From NCBI RefSeq assembly GCF_020526085.1, contig NZ_CP084874.1, forward strand, positions 248,001-312,000: 64,000 nt of DNA, given 5' to 3'. Of the stretch, positions 1 through 8,102 are shown piece after piece (the first letter of the stretch is position 1; each line of letters opens with the position of its first letter). The position numbers and the translations under genes were made by a program. The notes under the pieces are model-generated. The model was not told the origin of the DNA. It made no database searches and saw only the letters and a program-made list of their open reading frames with translations. This DNA comes from Klebsiella africana (GTDB lineage: Bacteria > Pseudomonadota > Gammaproteobacteria > Enterobacterales > Enterobacteriaceae).

Positions 1-918
1 CTCGTCGGTTGCGCGCAGGCTCGGGGTTTGCTCACGAACAATAATCTTCAGTGCGGTACCGCGCTGGCGACGCAGGGTATGAATATAACGGCCCAGCTGT
101 TCAATTTGCGTATTCTGGGTGATGGAAAAGAGTACCGTGGCCGCTTGCGCGGTGCGCCCGGCGTTGAAGACCTCGTCGTTAGTATCAAACAGCGTCCAGT
201 ATTCCGACAGCGGCGGGGCGCCTTCCAGCACGCGCATATTGCTCAGGATCACCTTCTCATCGCTGCGCGGCTGAACGCTGGTTTCTGCCTCCTGCGCCAG
301 CCGCCAGCCGGCATCATCCCGTTGTACCACCAGCTGCTGCTGGGCGCTGATGCCTTTATCGCTTCCCCACCAGGCAATATCAAAGAGATGCCGGTCGCCC
401 TGGTAACGAATACTTGCCAGTCCGGAAAGGGAGCGGTACTCACGTAATAAGGGAGTCAGCTGACGATCGATATCCTGGGCGGAATTGATCGCTAAGAACG
501 TGCAGTGATGATATTGCGCCCAGCGGCTGGTCTTTTCCACCCAGGCGCATAGCTTTTCCTTATTTATATTTTGCCAGGCATTCTCAGCGCATAGCAGAAT
601 AAACAAATAATTGCCAGGTTCGAGGGAGCAGACTAAATCGCGATGTATTTCTTCCAGCGCCTGCGGGCGATTCGGCAGGGTGAACAACGCGATATTATCC
701 GGGCCGTGAATACTATCTAATAAAATGATCTCATTGGGATTTTTTCCCATAACCAGCGCGGCAACCTTGCTGTTTTTCGCCTGCGCGGCCAGTGTCTGAT
801 TAAACAGGCTGACGGCATCGGTATAACGGTCAACGTTGAGCCACCATACCCCGCCGACCGGCATATGGCACACTTCATCCCATAATGATGAAATACCCAA
901 AGTAAATACACTATCCAC
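1..918 (-). CDS. bcsE: Cellulose biosynthesis c-di-GMP-binding protein BcsE, N-terminal part (cut by window edge)
   Basis: The frame reads from a GTG at 916-918 to the left edge without a stop, giving 306 codons of a protein that is about 520 residues in E. coli. The translation starts VDSVFTLGISSLWDEVCHMP and runs to TPSLRATDE, closely paralleling E. coli BcsE. BcsE is a cytoplasmic c-di-GMP receptor that helps maximal cellulose output and works with BcsF/BcsG, expected just outside the window. The C-terminal GGDEF-like c-di-GMP-binding part is not in view. I chose the GTG because GAGGGA lies a few bases upstream; the codon aligned with the E. coli ATG is ACG here. It is divergent from bcsR. 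Confidence 0.93.
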   Translation of the reverse strand, partial: MDSVFTLGISSLWDEVCHMPVGGVWWLNVDRYTDAVSLFNQTLAAQAKNSKVAALVMGKNPNEIILLDSIHGPDNIALFTLPNRPQALEEIHRDLVCSLEPGNYLFILLCAENAWQNINKEKLCAWVEKTSRWAQYHHCTFLAINSAQDIDRQLTPLLREYRSLSGLASIRYQGDRHLFDIAWWGSDKGISAQQQLVVQRDDAGWRLAQEAETSVQPRSDEKVILSNMRVLEGAPPLSEYWTLFDTNDEVFNAGRTAQAATVLFSITQNTQIEQLGRYIHTLRRQRGTALKIIVREQTPSLRATDE

Positions 919-1086
919 GGCATCCCTCGTGCGCCCTGATTGACACTGAATAAGTTTACTAGCGAAACCGACAGAGTAAACCTAACATTGAAATTAAAGG
1001 TCATCAGTTTTAGCATGTACACCTGCTTTTAAGGATGAGCTGTATACGTCCTCTGGTTTAATAATAAATTTCGAACGGACAGAGAT
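919..1086. promoter_or_regulatory. Divergent bcsE / bcsRQABZC intergenic region
   Basis: These 168 bases separate bcsE (leftward) from bcsR (rightward) and must hold both promoters. A TTGACA hexamer at 940-945 and AT-rich TTTAATAATAAATT near 1058-1071 are visible, but no -35/-10 pair with good spacing stands out, so start sites are not assigned. The region upstream of bcsR is AT-rich compared with the coding DNA around it. Confidence 0.4.
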
Positions 1087-1275
1087 ATGCCAGCAAAAGA
1101 TCCTGCGGTACCCACGGACGCCACGCTGGGGTACACCTTTCAAAATGATTTTCTGGCGTTAAGCCGGGCATTTTCCCTGCCGGATATTGATTATCATGAT
1201 ATTTCCCGACGTGAACAGCTGAACGCGGCGCTGAAGCGCTGGCCACTGCTGGCAGAGTTTGCAGAGAAAAAATAA
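1087..1275 (+). CDS. bcsR: Cellulose biosynthesis protein BcsR
   Basis: The product is 62 residues, the same length as E. coli BcsR (YhjR), with the family's acidic and aromatic centre (ALSRAFSLPDIDYHDIS) and the C-terminal WPLLAEFA helix. BcsR is a small cytoplasmic subunit that partners BcsQ beneath the BcsAB synthase and is needed for stable synthase assembly in E. coli-type (class II) cellulose systems. It is the first gene of the rightward operon and ends 11 bases before bcsQ, so co-translation is likely. No alternative function is suggested by the sequence. Confidence 0.93.
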   Translation: MPAKDPAVPTDATLGYTFQNDFLALSRAFSLPDIDYHDISRREQLNAALKRWPLLAEFAEKK

Positions 1276-1286
1276 GGAAGCCGGAG

Positions 1287-2018
1287 ATGGCTATTCTGGG
1301 TTTACAGGGGGTGCGCGGGGGAACTGGCGTCACGTCCATTACGGCTGCACTCGCCTGGGCGCTGCAATTGCTCGGTGAAAGCGTGCTGGCGATCGACGCC
1401 AGCCCGGATAATATGCTGCGCTTTTTCTTTAATACCGATATCCATCATCAGGACGGCTGGGCGCGCGCGCTGCTCGACGGCCGGGACTGGCGCGACGCGG
1501 GCTTGCGCTATACGCAGCATATCGATCTGCTGCCGTTTGGCCAGCTCAGCGCCGGCGAAAGAGAAAATGTCGACCAACTGCAGCCCACGCTGGGGGCGAT
1601 AGCGGAGGCCGTTCAGCAGCTGCAGGGCCAGTACCGCTGGCTGCTGCTGGATCTGCCGGCGGGTTATTCGCCGTTGACTCGCGAGCTGCTGACGCTCTGC
1701 GATCGCTCGCTGATGGTGGTCCATCCCGACGCCAATAGCCATATCCGTCTGCACCAGCAGCCCTTCCCGGCCAACAGCGATATTCTGATTAACGATCTGC
1801 GGGTCGGTAGTTTGCTGCAGGAAGATCTCTATCAGCTATGGCTCGAGAGCCAGCCGCGCATCCTGCCGGTGACGATTCACCGCGACGAGGCGATGGCCGA
1901 GTGCCTGGCGGCGAAGCAGCCTCTTGGTGAGTATCGTCAGGATTCGCTGGCGGCGGAAGAGGTCCTGACTCTGGCGAACTGGTGCCTGATCCACTATTCC
2001 GGCGGGAGGGCGGCATGA
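1287..2018 (+). CDS. bcsQ: Cellulose synthase-associated MinD/ParA-like ATPase BcsQ
   Basis: This 243-residue protein belongs to the SIMIBI (MinD/ParA) NTPase group and localises or activates the cellulose synthase with BcsR. The P-loop region is GVRGGTGVTS at residues 8-17. As in E. coli BcsQ, the usual Walker lysine is not present (GxGxTS). The conserved DLPAGYSPLTRELL and HRDEAMAECLAAKQPLGEYR blocks follow. E. coli K-12 carries a stop at codon 6; here codon 6 is TTA (Leu) and the frame is open, so the strain is not cellulose-negative for that reason. The stop overlaps the bcsA start (ATGA). Confidence 0.95.
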   Translation: MAILGLQGVRGGTGVTSITAALAWALQLLGESVLAIDASPDNMLRFFFNTDIHHQDGWARALLDGRDWRDAGLRYTQHIDLLPFGQLSAGERENVDQLQPTLGAIAEAVQQLQGQYRWLLLDLPAGYSPLTRELLTLCDRSLMVVHPDANSHIRLHQQPFPANSDILINDLRVGSLLQEDLYQLWLESQPRILPVTIHRDEAMAECLAAKQPLGEYRQDSLAAEEVLTLANWCLIHYSGGRAA

Positions 2019-4633
2019 TCCGCCTCAGCGCGCTGCTGCTGGCCCCGCCGGTGGGGGAACGGCTGCGCGCGCGCTATGACGACTATCGGCAGCACGGCGC
2101 TTCGTGGCTGTCGGCGTCGCTTGGCTGTCTGTGGGCGTCGCTGGTCTGGGCGCTGATGCCGCTGGAGACGCCGCGCTGGCAGGCGATTCTCGCCCACCAT
2201 GAAACCTATTTTCCCCATATTAATCCGCATCGGCCGCGTCCACTGGACCCGCTGCGCTACCTGTTGCAATCCCTGTGGTTACTGACGACGCGCGTGCCGG
2301 AGCCGGACAAAAAGGTTAACTGGCGCTCGCTGGCGGCGCTGGAGGGGGTGCACGGTCGCTATACGCAATGGCTGGAAAAATTGCCTGAGCAGATGAACGC
2401 CCGCACCGGCCATCTGGATAAACAGAAAGAGCTGGCGCACCTCAATCCTAAACTGCGCCGGGCGATCCTTGGGGTGGTGACCTTCTGCTCGCTGGTGCTG
2501 GCGCTGATGTGTATTACGCAGCCCTTTAACCCGCTGTCGCAGTTTATCTTCCTGATGCTGCTGTGGGGCGTGGCGCTGCTGGTGCGGCGCATCCCTGGCC
2601 GTTTCTCGGCGCTGATGCTTATCGTGCTGTCGCTGACGGTGTCGTGCCGTTATATCTGGTGGCGCTATACCTCGACGCTGAACTGGAACGACCCGGTAAG
2701 CCTGGTGTGCGGGATCATTCTGCTGTTCGCAGAGACCTACGCCTGGGTGGTGCTGGTGCTGGGCTACTTCCAGGTGGTCTGGCCGCTGAATCGCCAGCCG
2801 GTACCGCTGCCGGAGAACATGGATCTGTGGCCAACCGTGGACATCTTCGTTCCCACCTATAACGAAGATCTCAACGTGGTGAAAAACACCATTTATGCCT
2901 CGCAGGGCATCGACTGGCCGAAGGACAAGCTGAACATCTGGATCCTCGACGATGGCGGACGGGAAGCGTTTCGCCAGTTTGCCAAAGATGTCGGGGTGCA
3001 CTATATCGCCCGTACCAGCCACGAGCACGCCAAGGCCGGCAATATCAATAATGCGCTGAAATACGCTAAAGGGGAGTTCGTCTCGATCTTTGACTGCGAC
3101 CATGTGCCGACGCGCTCGTTTCTGCAGATGACCATGGGCTGGTTCCTGAAAGAGAAAGAGCTGGCGATGATGCAGACCCCGCACCACTTCTTCTCGCCCG
3201 ATCCCTTTGAGCGCAACCTTGGCCGTTTTCGCAAAACGCCAAACGAAGGGACGCTGTTCTACGGCCTGGTGCAGGACGGGAACGACATGTGGGACGCCAC
3301 CTTCTTCTGCGGCTCCTGCGCCGTTATCCGCCGCGGCCCGCTGGATGAAATTGGCGGGATAGCCGTCGAAACGGTGACCGAAGATGCCCATACCTCCCTG
3401 CGTCTGCACCGGCGGGGATATACCTCCGCCTATATGCGTATTCCGCAGGCGGCGGGGCTGGCGACGGAGAGTTTATCCGCGCATATCGGCCAGCGCATCC
3501 GCTGGGCGCGCGGGATGGTGCAGATATTCCGCCTCGATAATCCGCTGTTTGGCAAAGGCCTGAAGCTGGTGCAGCGCGTCTGCTACGCCAACGCCATGCT
3601 TCACTTTCTCTCCGGTATTCCGCGCCTCATCTTCCTCACGGCGCCGCTGGCCTTTTTGCTGCTCCATGCCTATATCATTTATGCGCCAGCGCTGATGATC
3701 GCGCTGTTCGTGTTGCCGCACATGATCCACGCCAGCCTGACCAACTCGAAGATTCAGGGCAAATATCGCCATTCGTTCTGGAGTGAAATCTACGAGACGG
3801 TGCTGGCCTGGTATATCGCGCCGCCCACCTTTGTGGCGCTGATCAACCCGCATAAAGGCAAGTTCAACGTCACCGCGAAGGGTGGGCTGGTGGAAGAAGA
3901 GTATGTCGACTGGGTGATCTCCCGGCCCTATATCTACCTGGTGCTGCTCAATCTGGTCGGCGTCGCGGTGGGGATCTGGCGCTTTATGTATGGCCCGGAA
4001 AACGAAATCCTCACCGTCTGGGTGAGTATTGTCTGGGTGTTCTACAACCTGATTATTCTTGGCGGCGCGGTGGCGGTCTCGGTCGAAAGCAAGCAGGTCC
4101 GCCGTTCCCATCGTGTCGAAATGAGCATGCCGGCGGCCATCGCCCGTGAAGATGGCCATCTGTTCTCCTGCACGGTTCACGACTATTCCGACGGCGGGCT
4201 GGGGATCAAAATTCACGGCGACGCGCAGGTGCTGGAGGGGCAGCACGCCAGGCTGCTGCTCAAACGGGGACAGCAGGAGTATGCCTTCCCGGTCAGGGTC
4301 GCGCGGGTCAACGGCAGCGAAGTGGGACTCCAGCTGCTGCCGTTGACCAACCAGCAGCATATCGATTTTGTGCAGTGTACGTTTGCCCGCGCTGATACGT
4401 GGGCGCTTTGGCAGGATAGCTTCCCGGAAGATAAGCCGATGGAAAGCCTGCTGGATATCCTCAAGCTGGGCTTCCGTGGCTATCGTCACCTGGCGGAGTT
4501 TTCGCCGCCGTCGGTGAAGGTGGTTTTCCGCGCGCTCACTTCGCTGGTGGCCTGGATAGCGTCGTTTGTACCCCGACGCCCTGAACGCGCCGCGCCGACG
4601 CTCTCCGCAGACCCGGCAATGGCTCAACAATGA
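2015..4633 (+). CDS. bcsA: Cellulose synthase catalytic subunit BcsA (UDP-forming)
   Basis: BcsA is the inner-membrane GT2 processive glycosyltransferase that makes beta-1,4-glucan from UDP-glucose and extrudes it with BcsB. The ATG at 2015 overlaps the bcsQ stop and gives 872 residues, the E. coli length. Catalytic motifs are visible: LDDGG near residue 308, the DxD motif FDCDH near 359, TED near 455 and QRIRW (QxxRW) near 492. Membrane segments flank the catalytic domain. A C-terminal PilZ domain has RRSHR near 695 and DYSDGG near 723, which bind c-di-GMP and relieve auto-inhibition. All motifs are intact, so the enzyme should be active. Confidence 0.97.
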   Translation: MIRLSALLLAPPVGERLRARYDDYRQHGASWLSASLGCLWASLVWALMPLETPRWQAILAHHETYFPHINPHRPRPLDPLRYLLQSLWLLTTRVPEPDKKVNWRSLAALEGVHGRYTQWLEKLPEQMNARTGHLDKQKELAHLNPKLRRAILGVVTFCSLVLALMCITQPFNPLSQFIFLMLLWGVALLVRRIPGRFSALMLIVLSLTVSCRYIWWRYTSTLNWNDPVSLVCGIILLFAETYAWVVLVLGYFQVVWPLNRQPVPLPENMDLWPTVDIFVPTYNEDLNVVKNTIYASQGIDWPKDKLNIWILDDGGREAFRQFAKDVGVHYIARTSHEHAKAGNINNALKYAKGEFVSIFDCDHVPTRSFLQMTMGWFLKEKELAMMQTPHHFFSPDPFERNLGRFRKTPNEGTLFYGLVQDGNDMWDATFFCGSCAVIRRGPLDEIGGIAVETVTEDAHTSLRLHRRGYTSAYMRIPQAAGLATESLSAHIGQRIRWARGMVQIFRLDNPLFGKGLKLVQRVCYANAMLHFLSGIPRLIFLTAPLAFLLLHAYIIYAPALMIALFVLPHMIHASLTNSKIQGKYRHSFWSEIYETVLAWYIAPPTFVALINPHKGKFNVTAKGGLVEEEYVDWVISRPYIYLVLLNLVGVAVGIWRFMYGPENEILTVWVSIVWVFYNLIILGGAVAVSVESKQVRRSHRVEMSMPAAIAREDGHLFSCTVHDYSDGGLGIKIHGDAQVLEGQHARLLLKRGQQEYAFPVRVARVNGSEVGLQLLPLTNQQHIDFVQCTFARADTWALWQDSFPEDKPMESLLDILKLGFRGYRHLAEFSPPSVKVVFRALTSLVAWIASFVPRRPERAAPTLSADPAMAQQ

Positions 4634-4643
4634 TGATAATGCG

Positions 4644-6989
4644 ATGAAAAGAAAACTTTCCTGGATGTGTGCAGTAGCGGTGGGCATGTGCAGCTGGTAT
4701 CCACTGGCCTCTTATGCGGCGCCGGCCGCGGTGGCGAACGCCGCCCCTGGCGTTCAGCCGCAGGCCGCGATCCCGGCCGCGCCGCTCGTGGTGGGCGAGC
4801 CGACGGCGACCCTCGCCGAACCGACCGCTCCGGCGGCGGTGGCCGAGAACGTCCCGCAGCGGGAGGTGAAGCTGAGCTTTGCCACCATCGCGCCGCCGCC
4901 CGGCAGCATCGTGCTGCGCGGCTCACGGCCTGACGCCTCGGTCGAATTCGGCATGCGCAGCGATGAGCTGGTCGCCAACGCGCTGCTCAATCTGGAATAT
5001 ACTCCGTCGCCCTCGCTGCTGCCCGTGCAGTCGCAGCTGAAAGTCTATCTCAACGATGAGCTGATGGGCGTCCTGCCCGTCACCAAAGAGCAGCTGGGGA
5101 AAAAAATCCGCGCGCAGTTGCCGATTGACCCGCTGTACATCACCGACTTCAACCGCGTGCGGCTGGAGTTTGTCGGCCACTACCGCGATGTCTGTGAAAA
5201 CCCGGCCAGCAGTACGCTATGGCTGGACGTCGGGCGCGAAAGCTATCTGGATCTCACCTACCAGTCGCTGAAGGTGCATAACGATCTGTCACACTTCCCG
5301 GTGCCGTTCTACGATCCGCGCGATAACCGCCCGCTGACGCTGCCGATGATTTTCCCGGGCTCGCCAGCGGTTGTTCAGCAGCAGGCGGCAGCGATTGTCG
5401 CCTCCTGGTTCGGCAGCAAGGCTGGCTGGCGCGGCCAGCAGTTCCCGGTCTATTTCAATGAACTGCCGGATCGTAACGCCATTGTCTTCGCCACCAACGA
5501 CAAGCGTCCGGACTTCCTGCGCGATCATCCGCCGGTCAAGGCGCCGACCATCGAAATGATCGACAACCCGAACGATCCTTACGTCAAGCTGCTGGTGATT
5601 TTCGGCCGCGATGATAACGACCTGCTGCTGGCGGCGAAGGGGATTGCCCAAGGCAATATTCTGTTCCGCGGCAGCAGCGTTACCGTGGACGGCATCAAAA
5701 CCCTGCAGCCGCGTCAGCCTTACGACGCGCCAAACTGGGTGCGCACCGACCGCTCGGTCACCTTTGCTGAGCTGAAAACCTATGAGCAACAGCTGCAGTC
5801 CAGCGGCCTGGTGCCGGATGCCATCACCGTGGCGCTTAACCTGCCGCCGGATCTCTATCTGCTGCGGGCCAACGGCATCGATATGGATCTGAAATACCGC
5901 TACACCATGCCGCCGGTGAAGGACAGCTCGCGGATGGATATCAGCCTCAACGACCAGTTCCTGCAGTCGTTCAGCCTTAACAGCTCCCAGGACGTGAACA
6001 AACTGATCCTGCGCCTGCCGGTGCTGCAGGGGCTGCTGGACGGCAAATCGGAGGTCACCATCCCCGCGCTGCGTCTTGGGGCGGTGAACCAGCTGCGCTT
6101 TGACTTCCAGTATATGAACCCGATGCCAGGCGGCTCCATCGACAACTGCATTACCTTCCAGCCGGTGCAGAACCATGTGGTGATCGGCGACGATTCGACC
6201 ATCGACTTCTCGAAGTATTATCACTTTATTGCTCTGCCGGACCTGCGCGTTTTCGCCAATGCGGGCTTCCCTTACAGCCGTATGGCCGACCTCGCCGACA
6301 CCCTGGTGGTGGTGCCGAAGGCGCCGACCCAGGGGCAGGTGGCGACGCTGCTGCAGGCGCTGGGCGGCATCGGTTCGCAGACCGGTCTGGCGGCGATTAA
6401 TCTGCAGATGACCGACGATGGCAACCAGATCAAGAATAAAGACGCGGATCTGCTGCTGATCGGCGCGATCCCCTCGTCCCTCAAGGACGACACCAAAATC
6501 AATCTGCTGGTCGAAGCGACCAAAAGCTGGGTGAAAATGCCGATGCGCCACTATGACCTGGCGAGCATTTATCCCGACGACGAGGCCCGCACGCCCAATA
6601 CCCGTACCGATATCACCTCTTCCGGACCGATGGCGGCGGTGATTGGCTTCCAGTCGCCCTACAACGATCAGCGCAGCGTGGTGGCCCTGCTGGCCGACAG
6701 CCCGCGCGGTAATGAATTACTGACCAACGCCCTCAACGACAGCGGTAAGCGGGCGGCAATGTTTGGCTCGGTGGCGGTGATCCGTGAATCCGGCGTCAAC
6801 AGCCTGCGGGTGGGCGATGTTTACTACGTGGGTCATCTGCCCTGGTTCGAGCGCATCTGGTTCGCGCTCTCTAACCACCCGATACTGCTGGCGATCTTCG
6901 CCGCTATCAGTATTGTGCTGCTGGCGTGGGTGCTGTGGCGCATGCTGCGCATCATCAGTCGCCGCCGTCTTAGCCTGGATGATGAGTAA
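4644..6989 (+). CDS. bcsB: Cellulose synthase periplasmic regulatory subunit BcsB
   Basis: BcsB is the periplasmic, membrane-anchored partner of BcsA that guides nascent cellulose. The ATG at 4644, ten bases after the bcsA stop, gives 781 residues with a signal peptide (MKRKLSWMCAVAVGMC...SYAAP). An open frame reaches back to 4566 but overlaps bcsA and lacks the signal peptide at its start. An Ala/Pro-rich linker covers residues 25-70. The body contains the repeated carbohydrate-binding/ferredoxin-like units, with the conserved FVGHYRDVCENPASS and MNPMPGGSIDNC stretches. A C-terminal transmembrane anchor (HPILLAIFAAISIVLLAWVL) precedes a short basic tail. Confidence 0.96.
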   Translation: MKRKLSWMCAVAVGMCSWYPLASYAAPAAVANAAPGVQPQAAIPAAPLVVGEPTATLAEPTAPAAVAENVPQREVKLSFATIAPPPGSIVLRGSRPDASVEFGMRSDELVANALLNLEYTPSPSLLPVQSQLKVYLNDELMGVLPVTKEQLGKKIRAQLPIDPLYITDFNRVRLEFVGHYRDVCENPASSTLWLDVGRESYLDLTYQSLKVHNDLSHFPVPFYDPRDNRPLTLPMIFPGSPAVVQQQAAAIVASWFGSKAGWRGQQFPVYFNELPDRNAIVFATNDKRPDFLRDHPPVKAPTIEMIDNPNDPYVKLLVIFGRDDNDLLLAAKGIAQGNILFRGSSVTVDGIKTLQPRQPYDAPNWVRTDRSVTFAELKTYEQQLQSSGLVPDAITVALNLPPDLYLLRANGIDMDLKYRYTMPPVKDSSRMDISLNDQFLQSFSLNSSQDVNKLILRLPVLQGLLDGKSEVTIPALRLGAVNQLRFDFQYMNPMPGGSIDNCITFQPVQNHVVIGDDSTIDFSKYYHFIALPDLRVFANAGFPYSRMADLADTLVVVPKAPTQGQVATLLQALGGIGSQTGLAAINLQMTDDGNQIKNKDADLLLIGAIPSSLKDDTKINLLVEATKSWVKMPMRHYDLASIYPDDEARTPNTRTDITSSGPMAAVIGFQSPYNDQRSVVALLADSPRGNELLTNALNDSGKRAAMFGSVAVIRESGVNSLRVGDVYYVGHLPWFERIWFALSNHPILLAIFAAISIVLLAWVLWRMLRIISRRRLSLDDE

Positions 6990-6992
6990 ACC

Positions 6993-8102
6993 ATGATGAA
7001 AGTACTTCGTGGCGCGGTGCTCTCGGCGCTGCTGCTGGCGGCGGGCCAGGTGAGCGCCGCCTGCCAGTGGCCCGCCTGGGAGCAGTTTAAAAAAGCCTAC
7101 GTCAGCCCCGAGGGACGGGTGATTGACCCCAGCGATGCGCGCAAAATCTCTACCTCCGAAGGGCAGAGCTATGGCCTGTTTTTCGCCCTGGCGGCCAACG
7201 ATCGGGAGGGGTTCGACAAGCTGCTGACCTGGACGCAGAACAACCTGGCGGAAGGCGATCTGAAACAACATCTGCCGGGCTGGCTGTGGGGCAAAAAGGA
7301 CGATGAGCAGTGGACCCTGCTGGACAGCAACTCGGCGTCCGACTCGGATCTGTGGATAGCCTGGGCGCTGCTGGAGGCGGGGCGCCTGTGGCAACAGCCG
7401 CAGTACACCGAGACCGGAAAAGCGCTGCTGGCGCGGATTGTCGCTGAAGAGACAGTGGCGGTGCCGGGCCTCGGCACGATGTTGCTGCCGGGAAAAGTCG
7501 GTTTTGCCGATGACAGCGGCTGGCGGTTTAACCCCAGCTATCTTCCGCCGCAGCTGGCCACTTACTTTGTGCGTTTTGGCGCGCCGTGGCCCGCTCTGCG
7601 CGACAGTAATCTGCGCCTGCTGCTGGAGACCGCGCCGAAAGGCTTTACCCCGGACTGGGTGCGCTATGAGAAAGGGAAAGGCTGGCAGCTGAAAACCGAA
7701 AAGCCGCTGATCGGCAGCTATGACGCGATTCGCGTCTACCTGTGGGTGGGTATGCTCCATAATGGCGATAAGCAGAAAGCGCGCCTGCTGCAACGCTTCG
7801 CGCCGATGGCGGCGCAGACCACGGAGCAGGGGGTACCCCCGGAGAAAGTAAATATCGCCACCGGCAAAACCAGCGGCCAGGGGCCAGTGGGTTTCTCCGC
7901 GGCGATGCTGCCGTTTTTACAGAATGATGAGGCCCGGTCGGTGCAACGCCAGCGCGTCGCCGATAACTATCCCGGCGCAGATGCCTACTACAGCGCGGTT
8001 CTGACGCTGTTCGGCCAGGGTTGGGATCAACACCGTTTTCGTTTCACTGCGGGTGGCGAATTACAACCGGACTGGAACCAGGAATGCGCAAGCTCTCACT
8101 AA
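6993..8102 (+). CDS. bcsZ: Periplasmic endo-1,4-beta-glucanase BcsZ (GH8)
   Basis: BcsZ hydrolyses beta-1,4-glucan in the periplasm and tunes cellulose secretion. Two adjacent ATG codons (6993 and 6996) follow the bcsB stop; the second gives 368 residues, matching E. coli length and placing the catalytic acid glutamate of TSEGQSYG at residue 55. A signal peptide ending VSAAC is evident. Other GH8 features include [20 protein letters not shown] and the NPSYLPP and [10 protein letters not shown] blocks containing the second catalytic region. The 3' end overlaps bcsC by 19 bases, so translation of the two is probably coupled. Confidence 0.95.
   Translation: MMKVLRGAVLSALLLAAGQVSAACQWPAWEQFKKAYVSPEGRVIDPSDARKISTSEGQSYGLFFALAANDREGFDKLLTWTQNNLAEGDLKQHLPGWLWGKKDDEQWTLLDSNSASDSDLWIAWALLEAGRLWQQPQYTETGKALLARIVAEETVAVPGLGTMLLPGKVGFADDSGWRFNPSYLPPQLATYFVRFGAPWPALRDSNLRLLLETAPKGFTPDWVRYEKGKGWQLKTEKPLIGSYDAIRVYLWVGMLHNGDKQKARLLQRFAPMAAQTTEQGVPPEKVNIATGKTSGQGPVGFSAAMLPFLQNDEARSVQRQRVADNYPGADAYYSAVLTLFGQGWDQHRFRFTAGGELQPDWNQECASSH

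Noticed and set aside
1287..2018. Possible bcsQ inactivation as in E. coli K-12
   Set aside because: Codon 6 is TTA, the frame is open to the expected length, and downstream genes are intact.
2279..3409. 376-codon antisense frame over bcsA, and similar long frames over bcsB, pitA, gor and arnC
   Set aside because: Composition is His/Gln/Arg-rich shadow sequence without family features; the sense genes explain the DNA.
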